A stretch of DNA of 64,000 nucleotides from Eurosta solidaginis (lineage: Eukaryota; Arthropoda; Insecta; Diptera; Tephritidae), in the NCBI RefSeq assembly GCF_040869045.1, contig NC_090319.1, positions 362,469,739 through 362,533,738 of the forward strand. Reading direction: 5' to 3'. The first letter of the stretch is position 1, and each line of letters opens with the position of its first letter. Below, one piece after another: positions 35,801 through 44,181 of this stretch. The position numbers were made by a program, and so were the translations under genes. Below the pieces are notes generated by a model. It was not told the origin of the DNA. It searched no databases and worked only from the letters and a program-made list of their open reading frames with translations.

Positions 35801-36135
35801 TCAAGTACCTATTCGTTTATTTGCAATCTTATCACTTCCTCTTTCAGGATGAATGCACTTCTATATTGAAGACCATCAGTCATCATATCAATACCGAACA
35901 TCACGAATTGCAATCCCACCGACTATTGAGCATTTTCAAAATGTCCGAAGTCGAAGTTGTTTGGCCGGAGAGTAGTCATGCTGCAGCACAATTACATGGT
36001 GGTCCAACAACAATACTTGTACCGCTAACGATGCTAATATCCATCATAATAACGACAAGAATACGCGATTGTACGATATTATTGTGGAGTCGCGGTAGTG
36101 TGTGGCGAGGTGGGGATTTCGCAACAAAAACATGA
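20608..36135 (+). CDS. Gfrl: GDNF-family receptor-like protein, 3' part of gene (8 exons, gene model)
   Basis: Model: join(20608..20813, 20962..21191, 25559..26081, 31309..31373, 31528..31750, 31977..32104, 32250..32360, 35848..36135). Every junction is GT-AG and the phases fit throughout, giving 590 residues in this window. Residues 1-69 form a cysteine-rich GDNF/GAS1-type module with seven Cys. Residues 70-319 are a low-complexity linker. Residues 320-416 form a second Cys-rich module. Residues 417-547 form a C-terminal region with an N-glycosylation sequon at about 467, followed by a hydrophobic helix (548-565) and a 25-residue tail. Family knowledge: GFR-alpha-like proteins are cell-surface co-receptors; from memory, the fly homologue has been linked to FasII/NCAM. 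Function here is inferred from homology. The 5' exons (signal peptide, any earlier modules) are not visible. Introns hold many mobile elements, but the exons are intact with no stop or frameshift. Confidence 0.85.
20962..21191 (+). CDS. Gfrl: Gfrl exon: Thr/Pro-rich linker
   Basis: Acceptor TTTGCAG ends at 20961 and donor GTAAGT begins at 21192. The 148-bp intron before it is short. The exon completes a split Val codon, reads EAQKDFHMKRLAELGFL, runs into a tract of consecutive threonines encoded by mixed ACN codons, then a Pro/Thr/Arg-rich stretch ending in FRGYP. It ends in phase 0. Thr/Pro tracts of this kind are typical of O-glycosylated extracellular stalks (inference). Confidence 0.82.
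21192..22079 (+). other. Gfrl intron, unclassified part
   Basis: AT-rich intron sequence with T/A tracts. No repeat family identified. Confidence 0.4.
22080..22620 (-). pseudogene. Helitron/Helentron PIF1-like helicase fragment
   Basis: Minus-strand frame: LNVDVAKGLVNGAIDHITEI, DIPSVRVDFGND, AERRMLPIVLSWASTLHKMK and, after an in-frame stop where Gln is expected, AYVALSRVRSLAGLRIEELD. These match the C-terminal part of Helitron-encoded PIF1-type helicases (superfamily 1 motifs V and VI). Only this end is left. It points to an autonomous partner for the DINE copies (inference). Confidence 0.75.
22756..22966. mobile_element. Hairpin MITE A (81-83-bp arms)
   Basis: Left arm 22756-22836 starts AGTATATAATACTAATCTAC; right arm 22884-22966 ends in its near-perfect reverse complement. 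The loop contains an A-run and a run of nine C. No coding region; the class of the parent element is unclear. Confidence 0.75.
22967..24356 (+). other. Gfrl intron, mostly unclassified
   Basis: At 23866 CAGCGGTCGTCAACCC looks like a hAT-type left end (cf. CAGTGGTCGGCAA at 32436), but no partner end was found. Nine C at 22994-23002. Otherwise no feature. Confidence 0.35.
24357..24559. mobile_element. Hairpin MITE B (about 90-bp arms)
   Basis: Left arm 24358-24452 (AACTTAAAACTTTTTAGAAA..., ATTTTCATGCAAATTTT) pairs with right arm 24469-24558 with few mismatches; the loop is about 16 bp. Sequence differs from MITE A. Confidence 0.75.
24751..24796. mobile_element. Solo hAT terminus beside a 19-C run
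   Basis: GCTGGATCCGCCCCTG at 24781-24796 is, in reverse, CAGGGGCGGATCCAGC, a common insect hAT end. It is followed by ATTTAAAT and preceded by a run of 19 C (24751-24769). I found no matching left end. Confidence 0.5.
24797..25558 (+). other. Gfrl intron before the Gly/Asn exon
   Basis: AT-rich, becoming A-rich and pyrimidine-poor just before the acceptor at 25558. No element recognised. Confidence 0.4.
25559..26081 (+). CDS. Gfrl: Gfrl exon: Gly/Asn-rich, Thr-rich linker
   Basis: Open across 174 codons, beginning PKEKSDAPTSMED and ending in Thr runs then TQAP. The middle is very rich in Gly, Asn, Lys and Ala, with short Asn and Ala runs and the sequons NHS and NATS. The CAG at 25556-25558 gives phase 0, as the previous exon requires; the donor is AA followed by GTAAGT at 26082 and leaves one base, exactly what the next exon needs. 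The acceptor is weak: the bases before it are A-rich with almost no pyrimidine tract. No in-frame ATG is usable as a first codon, so an internal exon is more likely than a separate gene. Confidence 0.7.
26153..26560 (-). repeat. Diverged Helentron/DINE-like fragment
   Basis: Begins ACAAGTAAGGGCGTCAAG, has a stem-like TTTGGGTGCAATCGCACA and TACTCAGCTGAGCGC, paralleling the reversed 3' end of the main family but with different sequence. The outer limit is uncertain. Confidence 0.5.
26561..26764 (+). other. Gfrl intron, GCCGCCGCCGA-containing segment
   Basis: GCCGCCGCCGA occurs twice within 60 bp (about 26595 and 26632), around a TTTGCGATGTATTTCGCAC palindrome-like segment. GC-rich against an AT-rich background. 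Class unknown. Confidence 0.3.
26765..28373 (-). mobile_element. Helentron/DINE-1-like element, 1.6 kb copy
   Basis: Begins ACAAGTAAGGAAGGCTAAGT with stem TTCGGGTGTAACCGAA and TACTCAGCTGAG, ends CTCAGCTGAGTATAAAAAT. The 12-bp CTCAGCTGAGTA motif occurs near both ends in inverted orientation, the subterminal inverted repeats expected of Helentrons. Contains two units of the 126-bp repeat (26840-27140) and a GACGGACGGACGGGCGGACG microsatellite. Lies in a Gfrl intron, antisense to it. Confidence 0.75.
28374..29594 (+). other. Gfrl intron, mostly unclassified
   Basis: A GC-richer patch at 28820-29160 looks like old mobile-element sequence, but I could not place it in a family. The remainder is AT-rich. 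Confidence 0.3.
29595..30360 (-). pseudogene. CR1/Jockey-like LINE remnant (no RNase H)
   Basis: Minus-strand reading: SVLGAVLFLIYINSIFSIPL then KTTAFADDFAIAYS (reverse transcriptase motif with FADD), then a 21-C run at 30019-30039 breaks the frame; a second frame (30002-29610) holds the C-terminal part (GIIRRICGANYRSHAM, YTSCKMFNSLPAAVQVIRNL). The sequence between the two is shortened, so the copy is internally deleted. Confidence 0.65.
30361..31308 (+). other. Gfrl intron, nothing recognised
   Basis: Mixed sequence up to the acceptor at 31308. A GC-richer part near 30370-30500 may belong to an old element. Confidence 0.3.
31309..31373 (+). CDS. Gfrl: Gfrl exon: start of cysteine-rich module 2
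   Basis: A 65-bp exon with acceptor ATTACAG ending at 31308 and donor GTAAGT at 31374. It begins with two bases that complete an Arg codon (A from the previous exon plus GA) and reads NCVVQRPHQSDQLIREGSSK plus Arg. Reading it in phase 0 would give a stop after 13 codons, so it must follow an exon ending one base into a codon. It ends in phase 0. Confidence 0.8.
31528..31750 (+). CDS. Gfrl: Gfrl exon: cysteine-rich module 2
   Basis: Acceptor AAACAG ends at 31527 and donor GTAAGT starts at 31751. It encodes 74 codons with nine Cys (AECSELCSCG, TCHALCVPFAPCR, RGRCLCYSGRFICM). This spacing matches the second GDNF/GAS1-type module of the family. It ends one base into a Gly codon. Confidence 0.9.
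31977..32104 (+). CDS. Gfrl: Gfrl exon: region after module 2
   Basis: Acceptor TTTTTAG ends at 31976 and donor GTAATT starts at 32105. It completes the split Gly codon and encodes GVFLLLGYSSADEALLRPHT and on to THIDNQ. It ends in phase 0 and looks strongly constrained, with no low-complexity sequence. Confidence 0.88.
32250..32360 (+). CDS. Gfrl: Gfrl exon: C-terminal region, 37 codons
   Basis: Acceptor TCATTAG ends at 32249 and donor GTAACT starts at 32361; symmetric phase 0/0. It encodes TQCTLTLFNMTDENIIIAAR and ends LLGKEK, with an N-glycosylation sequon NMT. The 145-bp intron before it is short; the intron after it is about 3.5 kb and carries a hAT MITE. Confidence 0.87.
32436..32948. 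mobile_element. hAT MITE (513 bp) with perfect 8-bp target duplication
   Basis: Ends CAGTGGTCGGCAA (left) and TCGCCGACCACTG (right). TTTTAAAT occurs at 32428-32435 and again at 32949-32956, an exact 8-bp duplication as expected of hAT transposons. No open frame. Lies in the last Gfrl intron. Inside, AAATCGAAAAGCATAA recurs inverted about 110 bp away. Confidence 0.92.
32949..35847 (+). other. Last Gfrl intron, mostly unclassified
   Basis: AT-rich. A run of 15 G at 33841-33855 stands out. At about 34430-34510 a fragment (ACTTAGTTGCGAGCCCGGCG, ACAATGCAAC) resembles the satellite at 41.3-43.0 kb. No exon with consistent phase was found between 32361 and 35847. Confidence 0.4.
35848..36135 (+). 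CDS. Gfrl: Gfrl terminal coding exon with hydrophobic segment
   Basis: Acceptor CCTCTTTCAG ends at 35847, with a good pyrimidine tract. It encodes 95 residues: DECTSILKTISHHI, then a polar stretch, then a hydrophobic run (TTILVPLTMLISIIITT) at exon residues 54-70, then a 25-residue basic/mixed tail ending in FATKT and a TGA at 36133-36135. The hydrophobic run could be a membrane anchor. A classical GPI signal would normally end with the hydrophobic stretch, so the extra tail favours a single-pass membrane protein, but this is unresolved. Confidence 0.85.
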   Translation, partial: DECTSILKTISHHINTEHHELQSHRLLSIFKMSEVEVVWPESSHAAAQLHGGPTTILVPLTMLISIIITTRIRDCTILLWSRGSVWRGGDFATKT

Positions 36136-36260
36136 CCAATAGCAGAAGCGTAATCGCAAGTCAAGTAAGAAAGAATGTACTAATAAAAAATACGTATAAA
36201 TGTATAAATACATATTTATTGAAAAAGTTATAATATTAAATATTTTTACATTTATGATAT
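36136..36260 (+). other. Gfrl: Start of Gfrl 3' UTR with candidate poly(A) signals
   Basis: AT-rich sequence directly after the stop codon. An AATAAA hexamer is at 36182-36187, and further AT-rich signals follow. I cannot choose the cleavage site used. Confidence 0.4.
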
Positions 36261-37010
36261 TGAGGAATTATAAACAAACAAAAAACATATAGAACAAAAG
36301 ACACATACGAACACACAGAAAAGCAAATTACTAATTAAATTGTAGTAATTAGGTGATTATGAAAAATTGCATTAAAAATGCTGAGTGAGAATTAATTACA
36401 ATATTGTAATATAATCTAACTAATTGGTGAATTAGGCGCGTGAGGATTTATTTGATATGAAAATGTATGAAATTGAAAACGAAATGTGTTTAAAAACATA
36501 TTGATATAAGTATTTGTACGTGATTTTATGTTAATAATTGCGTGTGTAAATAAGTACGTATGTTTGTATGTATATCAAGCATTGAAGCGTGTGTAAATAG
36601 TAGGTATTTATACAAATAGCAAAATGATAAAAAATAAATTTTATGGAGTGCGGCCCATGCAAGTAAGAAAGTAAGTTGGTAATTGATAGCTGATTCATGG
36701 CTTAGAAAAAATTTATGTTTTAACAAAGTTGCTAAAAATAACAAATACACAATTACATACACACACATAAATAAAAGAAAACATTTTTTTATTAATTTAT
36801 TGATTTTTTGGGAATAATGTCTAAACATTGTTTATCTATTATTATTATTATTATTTTTTTAATAATAAACCCAAAAGATTAATACCCTCCACAGCCTGAG
36901 ATCTAAAACATCTCAGCTACGGAAAAAAATCATCAGCATACATAACAATTGGAAATTATGCATATAGTAAATTGTTAAATAAGTTAACGCTTTTGGCATA
37001 TAAAGATTTT
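36261..37010. other. Intergenic, nothing recognised
   Basis: AT-rich sequence with scattered homopolymers and a (TTA)n run near 36838-36857. It may contain more of the Gfrl 3' UTR. No coding or mobile-element signature seen. Confidence 0.4.
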
Positions 37011-38042
37011 TTATACTCAGCGTGCTTGGCACACAGAGTATATTAACTTTGATTGGATAACGGTTGGTTGTACAGGTATAAAGGAATCGAGATAGATATA
37101 GACTTCCATATATCAAAATCTTCAGTATCGAAAAAAATTTGTCCGTCCGTCCATCCGTCCGTCTGTCCGTTAAGTTGAGTAAATAGTGATATATCTTCAC
37201 AAAATTTGGTACACTAGCTTATCTGGACAGAGAATAGATTAGCATTGAAAATTAGCGAAATCGGATGATTACCACGCCCACTTTTTATATATATAAAATT
37301 TTGGAAAACACAAAAAACCTGATAATTTAGTAAATAATACACCTAGAATGCTGAAATTTGACAAGTGGACTGATATTGAGACTCTTGATAAAAATTTAGA
37401 AAAAATTTTCAAAACGAGCGTGGCACCGCGCACTTATGATAAAATCAATTTTACGAATAGTATTAATCATAAATCAAAAATCGTTAAATCTATCGTAACA
37501 AAATTCGGCAGAGAGGTTGCCTCTACTATAAGGAATGATTTGAGAAAAAATTAACGAAATCGGTCAAGGACCACACCCACCTTTATATAAAAGATTTTAA
37601 AAAGGATCGTGGACGAATAAAATAAGTTATATCTTTGCAAAAAAGAGCTTTATATCAATGGCATTTCTTTTCCCAAGTGGATTTATAACAACAAATAGGA
37701 AAAACTTCAAATTTAAGAAAACGGGCGTGGCACCGCCACTTTTATGACTAAGCAATTTTCTATGTTTCGGGAGCCATAACTCGAAGAAAAATTAACATAT
37801 CGTAATGAAATTGTGTGCACATATTTTCCTTATAACAGAAAATATTTCTAGTAAAAATGGACGGGATCGGTTAAAGATCACGGTAACTTAGATATAAAAC
37901 AAGTTTAAAAGGGTCGTAGACTAGAGTAATAAGCTATAACTTAGCAAAAATTGTTTTGAATCAATGATATTTCACTTATCAAGCTTTATTGTAAGAGGAA
38001 ATGGAGAGACATTTTTTTTAAACGGGCGGTGCCACGTGTTAT
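37011..38042 (+). mobile_element. Helentron/DINE-1-like element, 3' truncated
   Basis: 5' end TTATACTCAGCGTGCTTGG, GAGTATATTAACTTTGATTG, then a CCGTCCGTCCATCCGTCC microsatellite and several CACGCCCACTTTT-type blocks. The ACTTGT end is missing where the LINE at 38043 begins. It pairs with the reverse-oriented copy at 1-1997. Confidence 0.65.
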
Positions 38043-38995
38043 GTAGAAAAGTAATTTATCTGAAATGAAATGCTTTAGAAGAAGAGGTTGGTAATGTCTT
38101 AACGCTCGTGATGGGAGATTGAAGTTTACTTCGTTCAAAAGAAAGAATCTAGAAATTAGTCCATTCAGTAGTTTAGACATAAATAATACGCCTAGCATTT
38201 CTTTACGACTTGCGAGAGTTGGAAGATTAATAAGCTTTAACCGACGTTAGTATAAGGTGAAAGATTATACGCAGAGTCCCAATGAAAATTCCTGAAAGAT
38301 AAAAGTAAAAGTTGCTTCTGTATTGACTCAAGCATATCTGCATGAACTTGATATGACGGATTCCAGACTATTCAACCGTATTCTAGTATCGGTCTAACTA
38401 ATGTGGTAAAAAGGGCTTTGGTTACATACTGGTCAATAAATTCTTTAGACCATCGCTTCACGAATGATAGAATACCTCTAGCCTTATTGACAGTAGTCAT
38501 AATATGAAAGTTGAAACTAAGTACAGCATCCATCGTGACTCCCAAATCAACAAAATAATTTACTCGTACAAGACAAGGCACATGAACTTACATTTATTGA
38601 TGTTCAGCCGCATTGAATTCGCGTTGCACCAAGCAACTAGGCAGTTTAAATCCGCTTGAAGCAAAATACGTTCTTCGCTAGATGCATAGGAAATAAAAAG
38701 TTTAACATCATCAGCATACATTAAAAGTTTGGAATATTTTATTGTGGTACAGATATCATTGGTAAATAGCACGTACAGAATTGCACCGAGATGACTGCCA
38801 TGTGGGACATCAGAGTGAACATTAATGACATTTGAAAGAGCATTTTTAAAAACTACTTGTTGCGTTCTACCGTAGAGATACGAAGATATCTACTGGGTGA
38901 GACCAGATTCGAGGCCAAGTTGATCCAGCTTGTGTTTAAGCAAGGAGTGGGAAAATTTATCAAATGCTTTACTGAGCAATTGCATTACTTTAACG
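38043..38995 (-). pseudogene. Jockey/CR1-type LINE reverse transcriptase fragment
   Basis: Minus-strand frames in order: SKAFDKFSHSLLKHKLDQLG (first catalytic Asp block, about 38970-38910), SDVPHGSHLGAILYVLFTND, LLMYADDVKLF with the YADD active site (about 38715), MRLNINKCKFM, LGVTMDAVLSF, and the C-terminal NGLISRFFLLNEVNFNLPSR. One stop in the connector and frame changes near 38580 and 38200 make it inactive. No RNase H. Confidence 0.75.
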
Positions 38996-39789
38996 CTACA
39001 AACAAAAAATAATTATTTCCTTTGTAATGCATTTCTTAACAACACTGGTTTTTTCTACTTTTCAATAACGTGATGAATTCTTGTTTGAGCTCGATCTGCT
39101 GAAATCGTTCCAATCATAAACGTTGTTAAAGTCAATCCCCCCCCCCCCCCCCCCCCCTTTGCGAAAATTTGCGTGCATTTCGCTTTAAATCTCCAATCAA
39201 AGAAATAACTTCTTTGGCCGAAAAAAGAAGTCCACACCAAAACGCAATACTAACATATTTAAAAAAATACCTTTTAATGCAGATCACTCCACTTGCAGAT
39301 AACTATAGAAATTTCGAATGGCGAGTTTTAAAAATGCAACCAAGTCTTCATAACTTTGACTTGAAACCATCAGGCAGGATTATTTCTCACTAGCTTCCAC
39401 TTAAAGTATAGATTTATACTATTTTTTTTACTAAGGTATTAAACACACAACCACCAAGATCGCTAATCTGTAGGTTATATAATTTTGCAACAATTTGATT
39501 TTTCCCATTTATATGTAGGTTCGTATCAAAACAACACATTTACATACTGGTCGGACCAAAAGGTAACAGTCACTTTTTTGAAAAATTGTTTTTTAATGCA
39601 GTTTTGAGCATGAATTCAAAATACATCGAACACCTGAAAACAAATATTTTTATTTTTTATTTTTACGTGCTGTGGGTAATGATGTGTAAATGTGCTAGGT
39701 CGTCAGCTGTTAAAGAGAATGTGCTAAGACGACCTGTCAATAATATCAATCTGAATTACTAGTCATTTCTTTGAGCGCGTAATTTATTT
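38996..39789. other. Unclassified, with a 21-C run
   Basis: Run of 21 C at 39137-39157. Otherwise AT-rich with no supported feature. Confidence 0.35.
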
Positions 39790-40150
39790 AATTCATTCTG
39801 TCTAAAAGTACATGATTTGTTGTTCTTGTTTATTGTTTTTGTTGTTTTTGTTGTCGTATTAACGATGGAGACACTCCCAGAAGGCTTTGGGGAGTGTTAC
39901 CGATGTTGATGGTCATTTGCCGGATATAGATCCGGTACTTTCCGGTAACAAAGCACTAAAAAAGTACTAGACCGACCATCTCGGGAACGATCATATGAAA
40001 TATGACCACATTAAACCTTCTAGGCCATCCCACCCTTCCCACTCCCTAGTTCAATGAGGAACTTGGGGTCGCCCGAGGCCTCGGCCGTCAATGAAACAAG
40101 AATTGACCACGGGTAGATGAGGTTGACAATTGGGTTGGATAACACAGATC
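39790..40150 (+). repeat. Family R-A repeat, longest copy
   Basis: TTGTTTTTGTTGTCG tail, CACTCCCAGAAGGCTTTGGG, GATGTTGATGGTCATTTGCC, TTTCCGGTAACAAAGCAC, ACCATCTCGGGAACGATCAT, TTGGGGTCGCCCGAGGCC, GTTGACAATTGGGTTGGA. Order agrees with the copy at 4961. Confidence 0.6.
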
Positions 40151-41254
40151 AACAAAATAAGAGTTTTGGTTTGGTGCAGCTCTACTTGTAACCAAATTTG
40201 GTAGTACTCGGTACTCGGTATTTTAGAACAATCTCTTATTAATTCTGTTTTCAAGGACATATTACTTTTTTATATCCCCGTAGATCTTCTTAATATAATC
40301 TATTTTAGTAAATTTTTCTTCTTCTTCTTCTACTTCGCTTTACAATAGCGTGTTTAAATCAAACTGATTAACTATTAACTGCTTTAACTCCCGGTTTTCT
40401 CATTCACCCATTTCTCCTAAGGTCTAGTCATTAATAGAACAAGTGTATCTCATGCTTGGTTACCAGATATATACATGTATAATTGTGGTTTATGCTTTTC
40501 TCCTAGCCATATGCGTGTGTATATGTGAGTATCAATTTCTGCTCTTAGCTGATGACTACATACATATGTGAATATGAAATATTCTTTGTCGCCTTCTATG
40601 TACGTAAGCGTTGCTTGCTTTAAGTTGTGCATGTACATAAGAATGTTGCTTGCTGTTTTTTTGATGTTGTGATTATTTACTAACAGCATAGTGATGCTAA
40701 TATTCGCCACAATATTAAAAGTTATGCTATCTGGAGCGGGCTACATAGCTTTAATATTTTAGCTTTGACAAGCAGCAAGTACTTACGGTAAAGAAAGAAT
40801 CTCAGTTTTTCAATCGTACTGTCGCTTTTTTTACCATTTGATGATGTTCCGTTCTCTATTGTTCCAGTAATGTAATGCAATAATTCGCTTATGTGAACAT
40901 ACATTAAAGTTTTTTGACCCAATAAGCGGAATAAAGGGTTGTCAATCGACTATACTCATACATACGTATGTATGATGCATATAACTTTGACTGTCAATTC
41001 ATTGCTGCAGATTACGTATCAATTAAAATTTTCTACACTTACATTTCATTGATCAATCAGCGCACTTCTCAACTTTTATTTATAAATTCACGATAATTGT
41101 GACATCTGCAACATGGAATTGTGGACAAATTTAAAATGTGTTAATAATATGAAATCTTAATTAATTTAACATAGGTGGGCCAAAAGTAGGGATGATAGAA
41201 AAGATTAATAACATTTTGTGCCAGTGAATATAAACTCTCTTCGTGATATATATC
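40151..41254. other. Nothing recognised
   Basis: AT-rich, with a CTTCTTCTTCTTCT run at 40317. No supported gene or element. Confidence 0.35.
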
Positions 41255-42955
41255 AAAAAAATCCGCTAGGTGGCGCACGGATCGAGAAATACAGATAATT
41301 AATTTTAAAATGGAAATTTTTCGATCGACTTTTAACTAACTTCTCGGTGATCCAGAGGCTTGAGACTTAGCACATGGTTTGCGAGTCGATGGCAATACAA
41401 TTCATGGAAAATAAAATGCCGCCAGGTGGCAGACAAATCGAGATAAACGAAAATCCCTGAAAATCTCTGAGAAAACGCAGGGAATATTTCAATTGATTTT
41501 TGAGTAACTTCCCGGTGAGTTTGAGATATGAAACTTGAGCCGTAAGTCAAAACCCGGTAACAATGCAATATTTTATCAAAAAATTCCGCTAGGTGGCGCA
41601 TGGATCGAGATTAGGAAAATTAATTTTAATTTGGGAATCCTTCAATCCATCTTTAACTAAACTCCCGGTTACCTAGAGACTTGTAACTTAGCACATAGTT
41701 CGAGACCCGGTGACATACAATCTATAGCAAACAAAATTCCGCTAGGTGGCGCGCTAGTAAGATAACTACAAATCCTTGAAAAACGAGGGGAATCTTGCAA
41801 TTGATTTTTGAGTAACTTCCCGGTGAGCTGGATATATGAAATTTGAGCCGTAAGTCAGAACCCGGTGACAATGCAATATTTTTTCAAAAAAATTCCGCTG
41901 GGTGGCGTGGCGCATGGATCGAGATATTACGAAAATTAATTTTAATTTGGGAATATTTCAAACAATTTTTAACAAACTTCGCGGTTACCTAGAGACTTGT
42001 TACTTAGCACATAGTTCGAGACCCAGTGACAATACAATCTACAGCAAACAAAATTCCGCTAGGTGGCGCAGTAAGTGAAATAACGACAAATCCTTGAAAA
42101 GCGAGGGGAATCTTGCAATCGATTTTTGAGTAACTTCCCGGTGAGCTGGAGATATGAAACTTGAGCCGTAAGTCAGTACCCAGTGACAATGCAATATTTT
42201 ATCAAAAAATTCCGCTAGGTGGCGCATGGATCGAGGTATTAGGAAAATTTGTTTTAATTTGGGAATCTTTCAATCCATTTTTAACTAACTTCCCGGTTAC
42301 CTAGAGACTTGTAATTGACAATACAATTTATAGAAAACAAAGTTCCGCTATGTGGTGTGCTAATTGAGATAACTACAAATCCCTGAAAAACGAGGGGAAT
42401 TTTGTGATTGATTTTTGAGTATCTTGCCGGTGAGATAGAGACTTGAAACTTGGGCAGTGCGTCAGAACCCGGTGACAATGCAACAACAACAAATCGCTAG
42501 GTGACACGCAGATCGAGATAGTAAGAAAAAATTTTTCAATCCATTTTTAACTAAATTCCCGGTTACCTAGAGACTTGAAACTTGGCACTTAGTTAGAGGC
42601 CTGGTTGCAATACAACTTATAGAAAACAAAGTTCCGTTAGGTGGCGCGCTACTCAAGATAACTGCAAATCCTTTAAAAACGGGGGGAATCTTGCGATCGA
42701 TTTCCGAGTAACTTCCCGATGAGCTAGAGACATGAAACTTGGGCCGTAAGTCAGAACCCCGTGAAAGTGCAATATTTTATCAAAAAATTCTGCTATGTGG
42801 CGCATGTATCGAGATATTGAGAAAACTATTTTTAAATTGGGAATCTTGCTATCGACATTTAACTAACTTGCTGGATATCTAGAGGTACGAAACCTGAAAT
42901 ATAGTTTAAAACTCGGCGACAGTGCAATGTTTGATCAAAATATTTGAGCTACGTA
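41255..42955 (+). repeat. Satellite-like tandem array (about 155-bp unit) with CTCF-like sites
   Basis: About 11 units spaced 134-168 bp. Each has a CCGCTAGGTGGCGC-type site, a GATCGAGATA block, a TTTTGAGTAACTTCCCGGTGA or TTAACTAACTTCCCGGTTAC block, and GAACCCGGTGACAATGCAAT. Two alternating unit types (A: GAGCTGGAGATATGAAACTT; B: ACCTAGAGACTTGTAACTTA) give a higher-order period near 310 bp. Site positions: 41263, 41419, 41586, 41739, 41895, 42056, 42212, 42345, 42494, 42634, 42790. Confidence 0.85.
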
Positions 42956-43785
42956 ACGCAAAAGTCGAACTATATAGAAGATTAGGCCATACCTTCATGG
43001 CTAGCCTCCTGAGTGTTGCAGGCGTTGTAGAATTCCACCTCCTTGAAGGCCCAACTCATTGCATACGTATAGGCGTACGCGACATTCACCACGATTCTTT
43101 TAGACTATCAGGCGTATGCGAATTTCACCACGGGTTTCACCTGTGCAAATTAAGCAGCGGACAAACAAGGAGGATTTCGATGTTGCGAGGTGGAATTCTG
43201 TTGTATTTGCCAGTGTTGTCAGCGAAAATTCCACTAATTCTCTTAAATATTGCTATTTTGAACAAATAAATAAAGACAAGAATTTTCACTTAGGAATTAC
43301 TAAAATTTCTAATCGAAGTTGCAAATGCCTTTTTGTAGGCAGTACTAAAAAATTTATAATAAAAAGATGATAAAAAAATTTTAAGGACTACCTTTATATA
43401 AATGGACCAAAAAATAGAAGGCAATTTTTCCTTTAATACAGACACAGTCTTGTTGAATTTTGTATTGTATTTGTTTTCTTGCATATGTACATACTTCAGT
43501 TTATTTACTTTTTAGGGATTTTCTATTTTTAGCAAAAACTCGAAATAATTTATTTGTTGTCTTTTGTTACATTGACAATAAAATCCGACTCATCAAGCAA
43601 ATCGTACTAGGTAGGTGTTTTACTCCATCAGTCATTCAATAAAGATAATTTGAATTTCTTATTTGCATGGAAGTTGAGTTCAATAAAGGCTTTAATGTAT
43701 AAAACTTTACTAATATTTCATTAACCCCTATGTGGGAAATGTGCGTATAAGGTTTTTGTTATTTTCTCCACACATAATTTTTTTG
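42956..43785. other. Nothing recognised
   Basis: The left part (about 42960-43260) has higher GC and one open frame of 115 codons on +, without recognisable domains. The rest is AT-rich. Confidence 0.3.
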
Positions 43786-43795
43786 AAGTATAAAA

Positions 43796-44151
43796 AGAAA
43801 TAAATGTAAGGTGCGATAACCTCCGAAGAGATCTAAGGCCGAGCTTCTCTTCCAATTTGTGTCGTGCTCCCCTTGATTTTCCCTACAAATTAGCCGGACG
43901 TGACTTATATGTTTTATGCCGACTCCGAACGGTATCTGCAAGGCAGATGAGTTTTCACTGAGAGCTTTTCATGGTAGAAATACACCCGGAGCGCTTGCCA
44001 AACACTGCCGAGGGGCGACCCCGCTTAGAAAAATTGTCTCCTAATTGAAAACCTCTCTTCTAAAATTTTGATGTTGCTTTGCCCGGGGTGTGAACCCAGG
44101 GCATACGGTGTGGTAGGCGGAGCACGCTACCATCACACCACGGTGGCCACC
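43796..44151 (-). mobile_element. tRNA-derived SINE, copy 3
   Basis: Reverse complement of copies 1 and 2; the pol III head lies near 44150 and the tail near 43796. AAGTATAAAA (43786-43795) and AAGTATGAAA (about 44152-44161) flank it, a probable target duplication with one difference. A mariner remnant begins 30 bp further on. Confidence 0.85.
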
Positions 44152-44181
44152 AAGTATGAAAGTATGCTACATATACACATA

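Noticed and set aside
41255..42955. Regular repeats resembling a CRISPR array
   Set aside because: Units are about 155 bp, diverged throughout and without unique spacers, and the genome is an insect's. It is a satellite.
42922..43269. 115-codon plus-strand frame after the satellite
   Set aside because: No domain, no splice or start context, and it partly overlaps the last satellite unit.
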